Counted from the first letter of the stretch, positions 1-12,404 are shown. The stretch: DNA of 64,000 nucleotides from Dipteris shenzhenensis (GCA_047967505.1 CM106541.1); one strand, 5' to 3'. Made by a program: numbers and translations. Notes: generated by a model from the letters alone, not told the origin.

Positions 1-3000
1 ATCACTTCAGAGAACATATCAAGCCCAAAATATTTTGCAGAGGCAGTAAGAAATGGTGGCATGGTATCAAACATCAACATTAAAGAAAACAATTTGATAG
101 AAATTGTGTGCCAAGGAAAGAATGACGAGGTGGTTTACAAGTTACGAGTTACTTCGAAGCACTTCTTGAAGCCGTTACCAGATTCAATTGAGGGTTCCTA
201 AGAATTACTTAATGCCTTAGAAGCATTGAAGAAAATGTGGGATGCATTTCCAAGTGGTGGTGTTGAACCTTCAGCAGCACTAAGTATGCCATCTATAACA
301 TACAACCCTCAAGTACTGTCAATATCTGTGGCGGTAACTCTGGTAACTCTAGCAAGTGTAACTACAGTATCTCCAACTGTACCTACGCCATCGCCTGCTG
401 CAACTACAGGAACAAGAAGGAGTGATCGTGGAGCAGACTCAAGTGCTATAGCTATTCCCAGAAAGAGAGCAAAAATAACTCCTACTCCACGTGCAGATCG
501 CTCAAGTGCAGGCTATTTAAAACCAGGCGAAAAATTGGATAGCGATGAAGAGGAAGATCAGCAAGAAGAAGATACAAGTCTCGAAGACTTTTCTATAAGT
601 GTGGCGGACTTACATCCTCTAGAGGATGAGGGATACATTTGGGGATTTTCACAATTCAGCGTGGCCACAATGCTTATTGATCGAGCTTCATTGTTCACAA
701 ATCAAAGAAAGCTCGATAAGATATTTGCACGCAAATTGTATGAAGATACAAGGAAAACAAGAACTCCCGTTGCCACTAATATCACTCTTCGTCCTATGGC
801 ATTTAAGAGACTTCAAGAAGATGATCCTACATTGCCTGATGTCACATTTCAAAAGCGCGTGGACTTTCTTGATGCTTTTGAGAACTTTAGAAGGAGTGAC
901 TTTGTTCGTGGAGAGGATTTGTACCAAAGCCGATATGGGAGTGACATCGAGAAGAGATACATGCTAGCAAAGAATAGATTCTTAGAAAGATGCAGGTTTG
1001 AGCCCATTGATGGGCAACACTTATGTGAGGCTTGCAGGATCGCCCTTGATGAGGGAAGAAAAGGAAACTTGCCACAGATTGAGTGGATGGAAAAGTTTCA
1101 ATGGGTCATTTGTCATATATGCATATTTAATGATGACTCGAAGTACATTCTAGAATCAGAGAGGCTGAATTCTGCTCCATTTAGGTTGAAAAAAAGCTCT
1201 TCTCTTTCTGAGATCTTGATAAAGGCAAGGGAGTTATGGATGGGCTGTGGAAAGCCACAAACAGTGAAGGGCAGGAGACCTACATCGGAGTACATGGCAA
1301 AGAGGACTCGGTTCTATAGATGCTTGAAAGGTGTTGTAAGCAATACGCAAGGCATACCAGGTAATAAGGTTGAGGCAAAGGATTTGAACACCGCCGTTGC
1401 AAGATACAGGGATGTTACCTGCATTGTCTTCCATGAGGACTCAGTGTTTCAGAGCATCGTGGATGTTTGCCAAGCATATGAAACAGGAAAGATATCCTTT
1501 GAGGCACCAGAGCACATTGCAACTCAGAGGAAAGAAATAAAGAAACCGATGTCTATTGTTTGGTGGAGAGCTTTAAGGTTTGTTCCAGATGCAATAACAG
1601 AAGAAGTATGCAAGAAGATCCTAAGTGGTGTGACTGCTTCTTTGGAAAGAAGAGCAAGCATAGCAACTTAGATGAAGTGGTCACCCGAATGATTCAAAGT
1701 GAGGCTGCTCTCTCGGCACTATTATTTTTATTGAAATCTGATGATGAGTTAGCTGGCAAGTCAATTGATGTGGATAAGAAGAAAGCACTTAGCCTAGGTC
1801 AACTCCTTGATAAGACATGGGCTAGAAAGTGGTTGGCTTTAATGGATGCAGATGCCACACCAACAAAGGATCTAAGAGCTAAAATGCCAAAGGTTGTTGA
1901 GATAGAATATATGGACATCAAGAAAAAGGCCTTGTAGTCCAGTACCCAAGGTAGAGCAATTGGTGGTTTAGATGATGGTTCTCCATTCAGCTTCTCTTAT
2001 GATATCCTGCTATCAGAGAATGATACAAAATTTGCACACATCAATGGCATTGATACAGAGCATTTCATAACAATGAGCGGTCATGCTTGGGAGAAGCCAT
2101 GCGTATTTTTCATAGATGAATTGCAAGACCTTGCAGTGTCACGGATAGTTGAACTTGTGTGGTTTATTGTTGAAGGTCCTATGGCAGATAAGAAAAGATC
2201 AACGTTGGTCCTGTTCATGACAGAATCACAAAGGGATGCCCTATATGTGAGTTTGACATCTTCATTTGGGTATTTACTTTCAAAAGTATACCATGGTATA
2301 GTCCTGCGTAATCATATGACTGTCTTGGAAGGCACTACCATTCAAGTCTTGTAGCCTTTCTTGATGTGCTTCTTATCGAGGGGTGGTGGTAATCTAATCC
2401 AAACTCCTTTAAGGACTCTCGAGCTTCATTACTTTGAGGACAATAAGGTTAAGCGTGATGCAGCAATGGTGGATTACAAAAAGCCGATGGATCCTAATGT
2501 GATACTAGAGATGACAAAGAATTTATTGAATGATGGGTGGGAAGTAGCATTGTATCGAATGGGTTTTGCTGCTGAGAAATTGCTACGCCAAGGTAGAAAT
2601 GTAAATGTCATTGATACCCCCCATCAAATTGAGTTCTTTGACACATATTACAGTTGCACTACTTTCTTTGAGGAGGAAAATGTCAAAGAAGAGGGTAGTG
2701 AGTCTGAGGGTGATGATTCTAGCTCAGGTGATGATGAGGATGAAAGCTCTGCATCCGATGACTTACGGCAAGAAGAAATCCACACAAAGAATAAGGGTGA
2801 TCAATTGTCAACTAGAGTCAAGGAGGCTCCACTCATCATACGGGAAGGTTCGCGGCAGCAAGAAGTTACAGTAGTACAGCACGTCACAGGTAAAGGTAAG
2901 GCTAAAGAGGTGGAAGCACTTCCCTTAAAATTAAAAGTGAGGAAGGCACCCTTGATCTTGGATGAAGGACAGGCAAGTGGATCGATCTTGGGTGAAGGAC

Positions 3001-3329
3001 AGGCAAGTGGATCAAGCAAGGAAGCCTTACTCAAAGAAGGTATGGACGAGGCAAAGCATGACCAGGAGGAGTTACCAGGAGGCATAGATGGTTCTTCAAC
3101 CATGACCTTACAGACTCCAGAGCAGCCTACTAGTCAGGAACCTAGTAGCCAGGTCCCTACTTACCAAGAACTTGGTCATGAGACTCTAGAGTAGCCTACT
3201 AGTCAGGTGCTTGGAACTGAAGAGCAAACTAGTAAGAACCTTGCTACTGAGACTCCAGTCTTAGAGCAGCCTATTAGTCAGGACCCTGGTAGTCAAGGGC
3301 CTGGCATTGAGGACATTGGTACTGAGTAA
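1..3329 (+). pseudogene. Broken gene for an unrecognised large protein (5' end outside the window)
   Basis: A coding signal runs from base 1 to a TAA at 3327-3329. It is interrupted by TAA at 199-201, a frameshift near 1615-1625 (frame 1 to frame 3) and in-frame TAG at 1935-1937, 2352-2354 and 3192-3194. Frame 3 continues as sensible protein across each TAG. The order is: a Ser/Thr/Pro-rich basic stretch (about 300-530), an acidic run (540-600), a Cys-containing globular part (GQHLCEACR near 1010, WCDCFFGKKSKH near 1630), a conserved-looking region with FFIDELQDLAV (about 2110) and IDTPHQIEFF (about 2610), an acidic stretch (2690-2790) and a C-terminal tail of T/S-Q-E/P repeats. A 30-bp tandem duplication (EGQASGS twice) lies near 2958-3014. 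I do not recognise the family. The number of breaks and the repeat setting suggest a mobile-element passenger or a dead lineage-specific gene. Confidence 0.55.
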
Positions 3330-3386
3330 CATGTTGGAACGGCTTTGTAATCACAAGTTTTGAACTTCTATGTAAAGCTAATATCT

Positions 3387-3392
3387 AATAAA
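3387..3392 (+). promoter_or_regulatory. Poly(A) signal AATAAA after the unrecognised gene
   Basis: AATAAA lies 58 nt after the terminal TAA of the broken gene that ends at 3329. This fits the 3' UTR of a plus-strand transcript. Confidence 0.4.
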
Positions 3393-3485
3393 AAGTTTAC
3401 TACTTTTTTGATTTCTTTGCTCTCATTATTGTGTATAAAGATTGTTTATGAGGGCCATTTTATACTTAACGGTGTTTTTTAATAC

Positions 3486-3995
3486 CAAGTGTGGTGTATA
3501 TGTACACTACTTACACATAAAAGGATTTATCTACACTACCTTTCTAAGGGCTTTATGTACACCACCTTTCTAAAAGAAATGGTCATAAAGGTGTGTGCAC
3601 ACCACTTATACATAAAGGTGTTTATTTACACCACCTTTCCAAGAGAATTGGTCATCTATTATTGGTCATCTATTGATGTTTTTAGGTGATTATGAAGATG
3701 TTTATGTAGACCACTTTGTAAGAGAATTGGTCATCTATTATTGGTCATGTATTGATGTTCTTAGTGATAGTTGCTCAATTCACAAGAAGTTATGAAGATG
3801 TTTATGTAGACCACTTTGTAAGAGATTTTTTGTGAAGTTATGAAGATGTTTATGTAGACCACCTTTGTAAGAGATTTGGTTATGCATTGATGTTCTTAGT
3901 ACTTAATCATTAAATCTTTAGTTTTGAGTTGGCAAATCTAGTTCAAAATCATTAAATCTTTTGTTTTGAGTTGGCAAATCTAGTTCCAAAAACAA
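3486..3995. repeat. Degenerate minisatellites (GTAGACCAC family and a 47-bp unit)
   Basis: Short units built on 'tacaccacctttctaagag' and 'atgaagatgtttatgtagac' recur through 3486-3900; the second occurs three times between about 3690 and 3870. A 47-bp unit (AATCATTAAATCTTT.GTTTTGAGTTGGCAAATCTAGTTC) is then repeated twice at about 3903-3990. No coding sequence is supported here. Confidence 0.6.
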
Positions 3996-4006
3996 CATTA
4001 CTAGTA

Positions 4007-4080
4007 TATTCAAAATTTTTGGACTGTTTTTTAGTCCATTTCTCAAATTGGACTTTACACAAGTCCATAAATTTTGAATA
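4007..4080. repeat. Hairpin / MITE-like inverted repeat
   Basis: TATTCAAAATTTTTGGACT at 4007-4025 is matched by its near-perfect reverse complement at 4062-4080. Inner AGTCC/GGACT segments add further pairing. It could be a solo miniature element end or a simple foldback. The stretch 4080-4790 has no supported gene. Confidence 0.5.
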
Positions 4081-4792
4081 GTGTGTTATTGATCTTCCAG
4101 TGGGAGGTGTCTTTGGAAGCAACAGTCATCTCTTCCATATCAATGTCAACTTTGATGGTCCATTTTGAATCAATTTTATTGTGTACTTCTGCTATGTCCC
4201 ATAATTTTCAAATTTGCAACGAACCTTCATCAAACAGAGCAGGAACATCATAAATTTGTTGAAGCTATTGCACCTCAAGACTTGGATCCTTGGCACTTTT
4301 CTTTGGTTCCTTGGTGCCTTTCTTTTCCACCCTTATCTTTTGGATCCTAGTGGAAGCATCCTCCGATGTGGGCTTTCCAAAGACACAGATTTCTCCAAAA
4401 GTTTGTTTGTTCGACATGATACCTACAATAACAATGTCAAAATATTATGATATCATGGAGAGAATATCTCAAGTTGAAAAAAACAAAAGCTAGTACAACA
4501 AGCTTGATGGTTTCTAAAAAGATTTTGAGCTTCTAACATCTACATTCTTCATGGAAAACGATGTAGACATGCTTATTATTGGAAATTGATTTTGGACTAG
4601 AGAATAAAAACAAAAAAGCATGAAAAGTAACAACACTACAATGCAAAAACAACAAAATTATGGCCAAAATGCCTCTCTCTCTCAAAATTAATTTAAAAAC
4701 AACTCCATAATTCGAAGAGAAAATTCTACTTTTCAATACAAATCGACCAAAAAATAAACAAAATTTACCGAAAAAACCTCTCCCTCTCTCCA

Positions 4793-4815
4793 ACTATCCC
4801 TCTCTCCCTCTCCCT

Positions 4816-4849
<34 letters not shown>

Positions 4850-4934
4850 CTCTCAGCTCGCTCCCTCAAACCCTCTCTCTCTCTCTCCCCTCTTGCTATC
4901 TCTCTCTCTCTCTCCCTCTCTTTCTCTTTCTCCC

Positions 4935-4996
<62 letters not shown>

Positions 4997-5112
4997 TCTC
5001 CCTATTTCTCTCTATCTCTCTCTCCCCTCTCCCTAACTCTCTCTTTCCTTCTCTCCCTCTCTCCCTAACCTCTCTCCTTCTCTCCCTCTCTCCCTAACTC
5101 TCTCTGTCCTCT
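4793..5112. repeat. (CT)n / CT-rich microsatellite tract
   Basis: About 320 bp of almost pure C/T on the plus strand, with long (TC)n runs (for example 4941-4988) broken by CCTCTCCCTAAC units. Polypurine/polypyrimidine tracts of this kind are often found at transposon edges and can adopt triplex structures. Confidence 0.85.
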
Positions 5113-5978
5113 CCCTCGGCTAACGCCCGTTGATGATATCATTGACCGGGCAAGCGCCCTGTTGATGGTATCATCGATCGGGCCAATAATATCATTGACC
5201 AGGCTGCGGGCATGCGCTCAAGGCAAGGCTAATCGACAAGCTGCCTGCATGCGCTCAAGACGAGGCTCAAGGCATGGGGAGTGCAGAAAAAAGGAGGTTG
5301 GGGAGGAGAATTGAAGGGTGAATCAGCGAAGGAGCTAGGGGAAGAAGAAGATGGCGGAGAAGAAGAAGATGGCAGGGAAGAAGAAGCTCCCTTCAGTCCA
5401 AAAAAATTTAAACAAATCCATGAGGAGATGGAGAGCTTACCTGGCAAAGCTAGAGAGCTGAGAGGGGTGGACTCATAGAGGGAGAGATGGAGAGGTTAGA
5501 GGAACTAACAAGAAGGGATTGGGGTAGAATATAGAGCAATTTATTTTTAGAAATGTTTCTTGCTATTTTTAGTAAATAGGATAGACTAGCAATGAAAGCA
5601 ATGTGTTTTCAAAAAATTAAACATAAAGTACTTTAAATCATATTCAAGCACACCAACCCCATTTTCAAAATACGGTAAATTATAGTGAAGCACGTCGTAA
5701 AATTTGATTTCGCGACCGAATTAAAAATAAAAAACACTAAGCCATAAGAAAATTGTGCATACATGGGGATTCTTTGAACTCTTGGGCGTATTTGGAAATA
5801 ATGAGAAACAAATGTGGGAATCTCATGTTTATAGAGAAAATTTTCTATTTTTAGAAATTTCTCTATGCTCAAAACCCTAAACCTAACCTTGACTTTCATG
5901 GTCATGCATATAATTTTCACCTTTCCTTGTTGCATGGCACTTTTGGGGCATCCCCTTTGAAGCTTTCCAAAGTTCTAC
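5113..5978. other. No supported gene; short GC-rich duplication and low-complexity purine DNA
   Basis: 5113-5180 holds two diverged copies of a unit resembling CCCGTTGATGATATCAT. Purine-rich sequence at 5280-5480 is open in one frame but encodes only E/G/K-rich low-complexity peptide. The remainder to 5978 is AT-rich with no recognisable coding signal. Confidence 0.4.
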
Positions 5979-8959
5979 ATGGGAGGTTCGTTCGATACTA
6001 CGTCTATCTCAATTTCTTCTTCTCATAGTTCCAAGGGCGCTTCCTTTGCTACATTGGATGTATCTTGTACTAGTGGTGGAACCTCTTTTGCCTCCTTGGA
6101 TGTGTCTCCTACTCCTTCACCTAAGCATGATGGTGGACATAGAAGCCCAGGTACTCAAATCCATGGACTTGATATTCCCATTGAAGAGAATGAAATAATA
6201 GATGTCGAAGCAAGCACAAGAGGTCAACAAGTGTTATCAGGTATGTGGTCCATGTCTAAGTTCATTCAATGGTTCTCTTTGTTTTGTTTTTGGAGCTAGA
6301 AATTATTTCTTACAAGGGACATCTAATCTAGATGGATCTCAATGACTGTCTCAGCTATCACAAAAGGGGAAGCGAAATTCAATCTCGTCTATTGAGGAGA
6401 GACTAAAGGGAAGACCAATGAATGTGGACCTCAAAAAGTCTAGCTACACAAGAGGGAGAGCTCGTATAATGCTAGACACTACACATTTGAAAGAGACCTA
6501 CAATACTCTTTGTTGTAGCAGAATGTGCCTGGTCACTTTTGGGGTTGCAAAATTAAGGGTGTTATGGAAAAATTATGTTGAAATGAATAAACATGATCAA
6601 AATTTTTATTTAGCATGGTTTGTAAGACCTAGGGAAAACAATATGAACAAAATTGTGTTTGAGTATTCATTCGGTTCAAGGATTGTTTATCGCAAAGCAT
6701 ATAGACTTGCACATTGTCTTGGCAACGAAAGGCTAAAAAGATTACATGCCCACCTCTATAAAGACCCTTGCATTTGTACAGCAGGACAAATGAGAGTGCC
6801 TGGACCACATGGCAATATAGTATGCTCGTGGTTGCAAGACTTTGTGCAAAAACATGCCGAGGCTCTTCCAAATAGTGACCAGTTGCACTTACCGGATAAT
6901 TTCTCCAAGCGTGAGATCACATGTACAAGGATGCCATGGTTACTGCAAGTGATGAGTACGTGACATACAAACATTTTTGTAGGATTTGGAAGAATGAATT
7001 CAACAACGTGAAGATACCAAAGCTTTGTCGCCTTGGTGTGTGTGCCACATGCATAGACTTGAAGGCCTTCCGTAATAGAAGTCAAGGACAAGAGAGAGGT
7101 GTGTGTAATGATGCAGTGAAATTTTGCTTCATTTTGACAAAAAATGTTTGCTTGTAACATCTAATCATTTTCTATATTTGCAGAAGAAGCAATCGCAGAG
7201 TTGCAAATGCATCGAGAATTGCAAGCTCTAGAAAGGAATAAGTTAGCGAAGCATCACAAGAAGAGCTACCAACAACCTGATAAGTACATAACCATCATCA
7301 TTGATGGGATGGATCAAAAGAAGTCCAATCTTTCACACTTCAAACGAGTGCCCAAGGATTTGAAAGAGGAGAACTTCATCACATATCACGTGGTTGGATG
7401 CATGATCTACCATGGTGAATTAATCCCCAAGGTTTATCTGACGATACCAAATGTAAGAAATGATCCTAATCTCACAATTTTCATTCTTAATGATGCATTG
7501 AGGAATCTCACACAACCTCTTCCAAAAGTGTTGTATGTCCAACTTGATAACACATTAAGAGAGAACAAGAGTCAAGTTGTGTTGGCATATCTTTGCATGC
7601 TTCTGGAGAAAGGCATATTTCTGAAAGTGAAATTAGGATTCCTTATGGTGGGTCACACACACGACCATATTGATCAGATGTTTAGCCGGTTCTCAATAAA
7701 GCTGAGAAGGAAAGAAGCATGGGATGCGGATGCAATGATCCACATTTTATAGGATGCATATGTGCCAAAACCAATAATTGCAAACATGGAAAAAACAACA
7801 GATTTCAGATGCTTTGTGTTTGGTCACAACGAGTGAATTGATCAATGTATTGAGAAGCTTAACGAGTTAAGCTTTCAACACCAATTTCGATCAAGAAGGC
7901 ACGACGTTGTTGTGGGGGAAGTTCTATTCCACATCACCGACTTGGGTTCCAATCAAAGGATTGAAGTTCTTGAAGTGTGTTCCAGGGCATGAGTTGTATG
8001 TGGCACCCTTACAACCTTTACAATCAGTGAGGGAGTTGCAACGAGCCATGAAGGAGGGGAGAGATGTAAACCCTATAAGTTCAGTCAATGAGATTAGAGA
8101 AACAATCCAGCATGCTACAACGTATTTTGAAGATGTGGTGTGGACATGGTGGAATCCATTCTTTGCATCCCAAATACTTATCAATCACCTACTAAATGAC
8201 CCCAAGATGTGTCAGATTTTAGTTGGCCACAATGCATTGAACAAGATTTTGTAAATGCGCATATGAATACTTCTACAAGTGTGCATTTACATGCACCTTC
8301 AAAAAAGAATTACCTTAGGGAGGAGAGAGAAATGTACCTTGGAGCAAGAAAGTCCAAAAAAGCCAGGGAAAGGGTTCAAGAAATGTGGAGTGGTAGCATC
8401 AAGGACTTGGCAGTGGGTATGATGGTTCCTGTGCTAGCAACGAATGATCCTAGTGGATTTCCTTTTTGGATTGCCAAAGTTGTGAAAGTCAAAAAGGAAG
8501 GTTCAAACACCAAGTCAATAGAGGTGCATTGGTTTTTCACCAAGTCCATGGATGCTTTCACGGGTCGATATAACCCAAAGATAGTGGTAACAAGGAAGTG
8601 TGGCCAAAAAGGGAAGAGGGCGACAAAGAATTTGTCCAAGAATTGATACTCTATAATTGGATGAGGTAGATATTTTGGTATATGCATTTCAATTAACATA
8701 AGTCGGGCATTTGCCAAAGGAGACACGATACACAATATCCCAAAAAATTCCAAAGACATTAATCAGATGCAGTGACCAAATGGAAGCCAAGACACACCAT
8801 GCAAAACAGAGGGTGGCAGCTAAACTTGCCCAGGTTGACTCGGAGAATGTTCTAGTAGACAGCCTAGAGGAGAAAGGATCTTCAACTTCTACCGCACAAA
8901 GCTTAGGCTCTAGTGCATTTGAAGGTGTAGGTTCAGAGGATGAGTACTGCTCTTTGTAG
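5979..8959 (+). pseudogene. Broken multi-exon transposase-like gene with a DUF7869-type domain
   Basis: Successive coding pieces on the plus strand resemble the transposon-derived proteins that carry DUF7869. Exon 1 is Ser-rich and has a donor at 6241. Exon 2 starts near 6355, contains a Cys-rich part (about 6490-6800) and shifts frame near 6915 into the segment YKHFCRIWKNEF (about 6965) followed by CRLGVCATC. An intron fits 7099-7181. The core at 7201-7750 has IIIDGMDQKKSN, VQLDNTLREN and VGHTHDHIDQMFSRF, whose spaced Asp/His/Asp residues suggest an RNase H-like fold. Breaks are TAG at 7750-7752, TGA near 7834 and a frameshift before 7907. Two further pieces follow: 7907-8254, and 8209-8646 with FWIAKV...IEVHWF, which could be a Tudor/chromo-barrel-like end. 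The last piece (8711-8959) is Ser/Glu-rich. The family call is from memory of motifs; the catalytic role is inference. Confidence 0.6.
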
Positions 8960-9925
8960 GATCAGTGGCATGCATGTTTGTGCAACAATGTGATTTGTAT
9001 CTTTTGAAATGTGTCATGCCATGGTCCTTTTATGTGCATTGGATACATAGGCCCTTATTATATTGGTTTTAAAAAATTAACGTATTTTTTGCAATTTTGG
9101 TATTCCAAGTGTAGGTGTTTGTGCCCGATTTCCAAAAAAACTTTGTCGGCAAAATTTCATAAGAGCATGGTTTTTATTTATTTTTTCAAAAAGCGTCACG
9201 CGAAAAGACCATCTTTTTCAAATAAACGTAAAATTCACATGAAAAAGAAGGAATCTTGAAAGATTCCCCTAGAGTTCTCTTTTTGAGGTTATTAGATGTT
9301 ACACTGTTTTTTGCACCTTCGTCTTTGCTTGTTACCTTTCACCTTTGCCTTTAGCTTCTCTTCTTTCTTTTGCCCTTCGCCCGCTCTATCTTGGATGTTA
9401 ACACCACTTTTCTTTGGTGTTAACAAAGGCAAAAGAACAAGTGGTGGAAGAAGGGTTCAAAGATCTAGCAAAGGGGCTTTGTGTAGGGTGGAGGACAAGA
9501 TAACATTTGCGGGGAAAGAAGGCAAGGAGCCTGAGAAAAGGATCCATTTAGCCTCCAAACGCACTAGTGGCATGTGGTCATTTGACGAATGGTTGACAAG
9601 GCAAAAGAAGAGTGACTTATGTCCGCAAAAAGGCTGGGTATCACATGTTGCATCCTCCAAAAGCATAAGATCTTATATCTAGACAAAGCCTCCATGGCAC
9701 CTACACTCTCAAATTCCCTTAATTCAACTTAGGTTCAACGCAGGTCTCAATTTCTCCCCACTTTCTGTTTACTTCACTTTCTGTTTCCCCACTTTTCAAG
9801 CTCACGTTTCTTAGCAACTTCAAAAAGCAAAATTGTATAAGTGAGCAATGGAGCATAGATACATAAATATTCGTATGTACAAAAGAATTCGGTAGGCTAT
9901 GACAATTGTGATCAAAGTTTGATAT
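8960..9925. other. No supported gene
   Basis: Between the DUF7869-type gene and K1 there is AT-rich DNA. A short open stretch at 9296-9682 has an unremarkable composition and no motif I recognise, so it is not called as a gene. Confidence 0.4.
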
Positions 9926-11730
9926 CTATGTGACATTTGTAAGTTTGACGTCTGCAAGAAGGCAATGTCTTGCCTCCAATGGCTTCCACCCTATCCTCTT
10001 CCTCAACCTGTCGTGCACCACCAGAAACTTCCCCTGCTTTGTTTCCACTACCACCGTCTGCTCCTTGTCGTCCGTCTTCAGAAGCCTGCATGTGCAGTGC
10101 CCTTGCCGCATTCGTATTTGTTTTACATCGTCACACGACGAAGCAGCTGAATTGTCCAGACCGGTGATCACCGTAATTAATAAATCGTTGAAGCCAAGCT
10201 CCGCAACTGCGGGTTTCTCACCCGCCCTCGACCCCTGGGATGCGCTTGCAGCATTTGGGATGCTCGATGCTTGTGCTGCGGAGTCCTTCCGTCGGTCCTC
10301 GCTGAGATCAGCCGCTAGGCCTGCGGAATTGGAGGAGATGGGAGAATGCGCAGGCAGATGTTGCTCTTCTGCACGAACTGCTGGCGCGGCATCAGCACCT
10401 CGATTAATCGTCGGTACATAAGCCTCCGAAATGTCGGATGGATTTGCCCCGCAATAAGTATTGCGAATGGAAGAGCAATTCGCGTCAGAAACTCGGGATG
10501 TAGAAGACAGCAACGGAGCTTCTGATTCTAGCTTGGCGATGGCGTCCTTGCTAGAATGCTGCACAGCATTTTGCCGTCGGGGCTTTTGTGGTTCAGCACG
10601 ATCAGCTGTATGAAAGAGAATCCAAGGATGCTCTGCAGCACAATCCGAAGACAGGATTAGATCAATGTATAACTAGTCTCAGCTCTAAGCGTGGGTCGAA
10701 GAAAACGAGTGGAGGATGAAAGGCTCTTGTGTTTACCAAGGATTTCCGCAGGGGTCAGCCTAGCCTTGACGTCTGCACAGAGCATCCTACGAATCAAATC
10801 CTTTGCGAGGGGAGACACCTTCCACCATGGCTCGTCATTGAACTCCAAGTTACCCTCCTTGATCGCCTCAAATATGTCCTCTTCTGTCTCTCCCCAGAAA
10901 GGGGGCACTCCGCTCAACAGAACGTATAGAATCACTCCTGCACTCCAAATATCGATTTCTTCCGAGTACTGTCCTTGAAGCACCTCCGGCGCAATGTAAT
11001 AAGCACTACCAGCCCTGCCAGAGAATTTGTCGCCTGTAGAATCGAACCAAATCAAACGCAATCCTCAGTACCCTTATCACCCAAAGCTAGTTTCACTGAA
11101 AAGTCAATAGACCACAAAATTCGGGTTGCCGAGCGGTTAATCACCTGGTCTGAAGTGAAGGGCAAGCCCGAAATCTGCGAGCTTGATGGCAGACGAGTCC
11201 GAGGTGTCGGAGAGGAGTATGTTCTCCGGCTTGAGGTCCCGATGAATGACGCCCATCTTGTGGCAGTATTGGATGGTTTCAACGAGGCTCTTGATGATGA
11301 GAGCGGCGCGGGGCTCGGGGAAGCAAGGGTGGGAGACGAGGCGATGGAAGAGCTCACCGCCAGGGCAGAGTTCCATGACGAGGTGAACGAAGGAGGGGTC
11401 ATGGAGGACATGGTGGAGGCGAACGACGTGGGGGTGGGAGGAGAGGAGGAGGAGGGAACGGATTTCGTGAAGGGAATCGAGGAGGGAGTGGGGGGAGGAG
11501 AATTTGGGGATGGATTTGCAAGCGAAGGTTTGGCCGGAAGGGCGATGGGTACAGAGGCGGATGATGGCGGAGAGGCCACGGCCGAGCTCAGGACCAAGGT
11601 CGTAGAGATCGGAAAACGAAGAAGAAGATGACATAATACTAGAATAGAGGGAATGGACGTAGGGGGATTGATTCTTGTGCTGCATGGGAATGGTTTTGTG
11701 GGAACTCGTTGCGTGGAGGCAATTCCCCAT
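9926..11730 (-). CDS. K1: Ser/Thr protein kinase of the CDPK/SnRK superfamily, PEPC-kinase-related type (3 exons)
   Basis: Exons are 11730-11145, 11033-10737 and 10632-9926 (minus), with GT..AG introns of 111 and 104 nt. They join in frame to 529 aa ending in TAG. The kinase domain spans about residues 43-300: [11 protein letters not shown] replaces the usual GxGxxG (third Gly is Ala), ACK with Lys72, HRD at 163-165, DFG at 186-188 and the APE motif in [10 protein letters not shown]. No EF-hands follow, so this is not a CDPK; the C-terminal about 230 aa instead end in a conserved module (FNDLLITVITGL ... FLVVHDRLRKRIGW) shared with K2. The size and layout match plant PEPKR kinases. The chosen start gives MGNC, a possible but imperfect myristoylation/palmitoylation signal (position 6 is His). 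A second in-frame ATG (MSSSSSFSDL) at about 11634 is an alternative. The substrate is unknown. The gene looks intact. Confidence 0.85.
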
Positions 11731-12060
11731 CTTTGTTGTTGTTGATTTCTTTTGCTTGTGATGAGTCTTTTAAGGGCCTCTAAATCCCCCCAGTGCCCTC
11801 CGCCGCCCCCGCGCGTTTTGTCGACTGCCTTTTGCCCCATGTGATCCTTCCTTGCCCCTTCTTCAAACGCGCACGTTCACTTTTTTAAAGTGGCATTTCC
11901 GCGTCTCGCCCTTTTCACACCCCTTGTCCACTCCTCTTTACAACAACATGACCCACGCACTCTTTAATACCCTCGCCTCGGAACTCTCAGGGAGCACCAT
12001 CAGTGCTACTTGCATGGGCTGTAACTATTTAATACCCTAGCCCTCAGGCTCGGTACTCGT
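11731..12060 (-). promoter_or_regulatory. Upstream region of K1
   Basis: The first 330 bp upstream of the K1 ATG (to the right on the plus strand) are GC-richer than the DNA beyond. I see no ACGTGGC box like those in front of K2 and K3, and no clear TATA box can be assigned. Confidence 0.3.
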
Positions 12061-12196
12061 TGGGAACGAGAGGAAACAGTACCATAGACGCTACACGAGA
12101 CAGTAGAGTGCCTCCCTTACATTTTAATAAATCCTCCAACACACGTAATCACGGTTATAAACCAACCTTTATTTCTCGAAAATGGCCAAAAAAATA

Positions 12197-12341
12197 TTAT
12201 TTTAGGGACTATCTTATCTGCATTTTAGATTCAAAAAATCAACAACTCACATGTTTGAAAATGCACCTGTTATTTACACAACTATCTTATATGCATTTCA
12301 GATCAACTTGCATGCTTTAAATATAAGATAGTCCCTAAAAT
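12197..12341. repeat. MITE-like foldback, ends ATTTTAGGGACTATCTTAT
   Basis: TATTTTAGGGACTATCTTAT near 12197-12217 has its inverted partner ATAAGATAGTCCCTAAAAT at 12322-12341, about 145 bp end to end. The interior repeats TATCTTAT.TGCATTT.AGAT. There is no coding content. It looks like a small non-autonomous DNA element. Confidence 0.55.
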
Positions 12342-12404
12342 CTTTAAAGCATGCCAACTTTTTAAAAGGAGGTTTCCACCATGCAACTTCATGTTTTTTG
12401 AAAC

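Noticed and set aside
1935-3194. Reading TAG as glutamine (alternative nuclear code, as in some green algae and ciliates)
   Set aside because: K1 ends in TAG in the expected place, and both H3-like copies end in TAG. The in-frame TAG codons occur only in genes that also carry frameshifts or other stops.
199-3329. U-to-C RNA editing that would remove stop codons, as in fern and hornwort organelles
   Set aside because: The window is nuclear in character (transposons, spliceosomal introns). Such editing is known from organelle transcripts, and frameshifts would remain.
9296-9682. Possible small gene between the DUF7869-type gene and K1
   Set aside because: There is no motif, no splice support and no frame preference over the antisense reading.
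11052-11840. Long Ser/Pro-rich open frame antisense-shifted to K1 exon 1
   Set aside because: It is a shadow frame of the GC-rich first exon; the kinase motifs lie in the other frame. The same holds for the frames overlapping exon 1 of K2 and K3.
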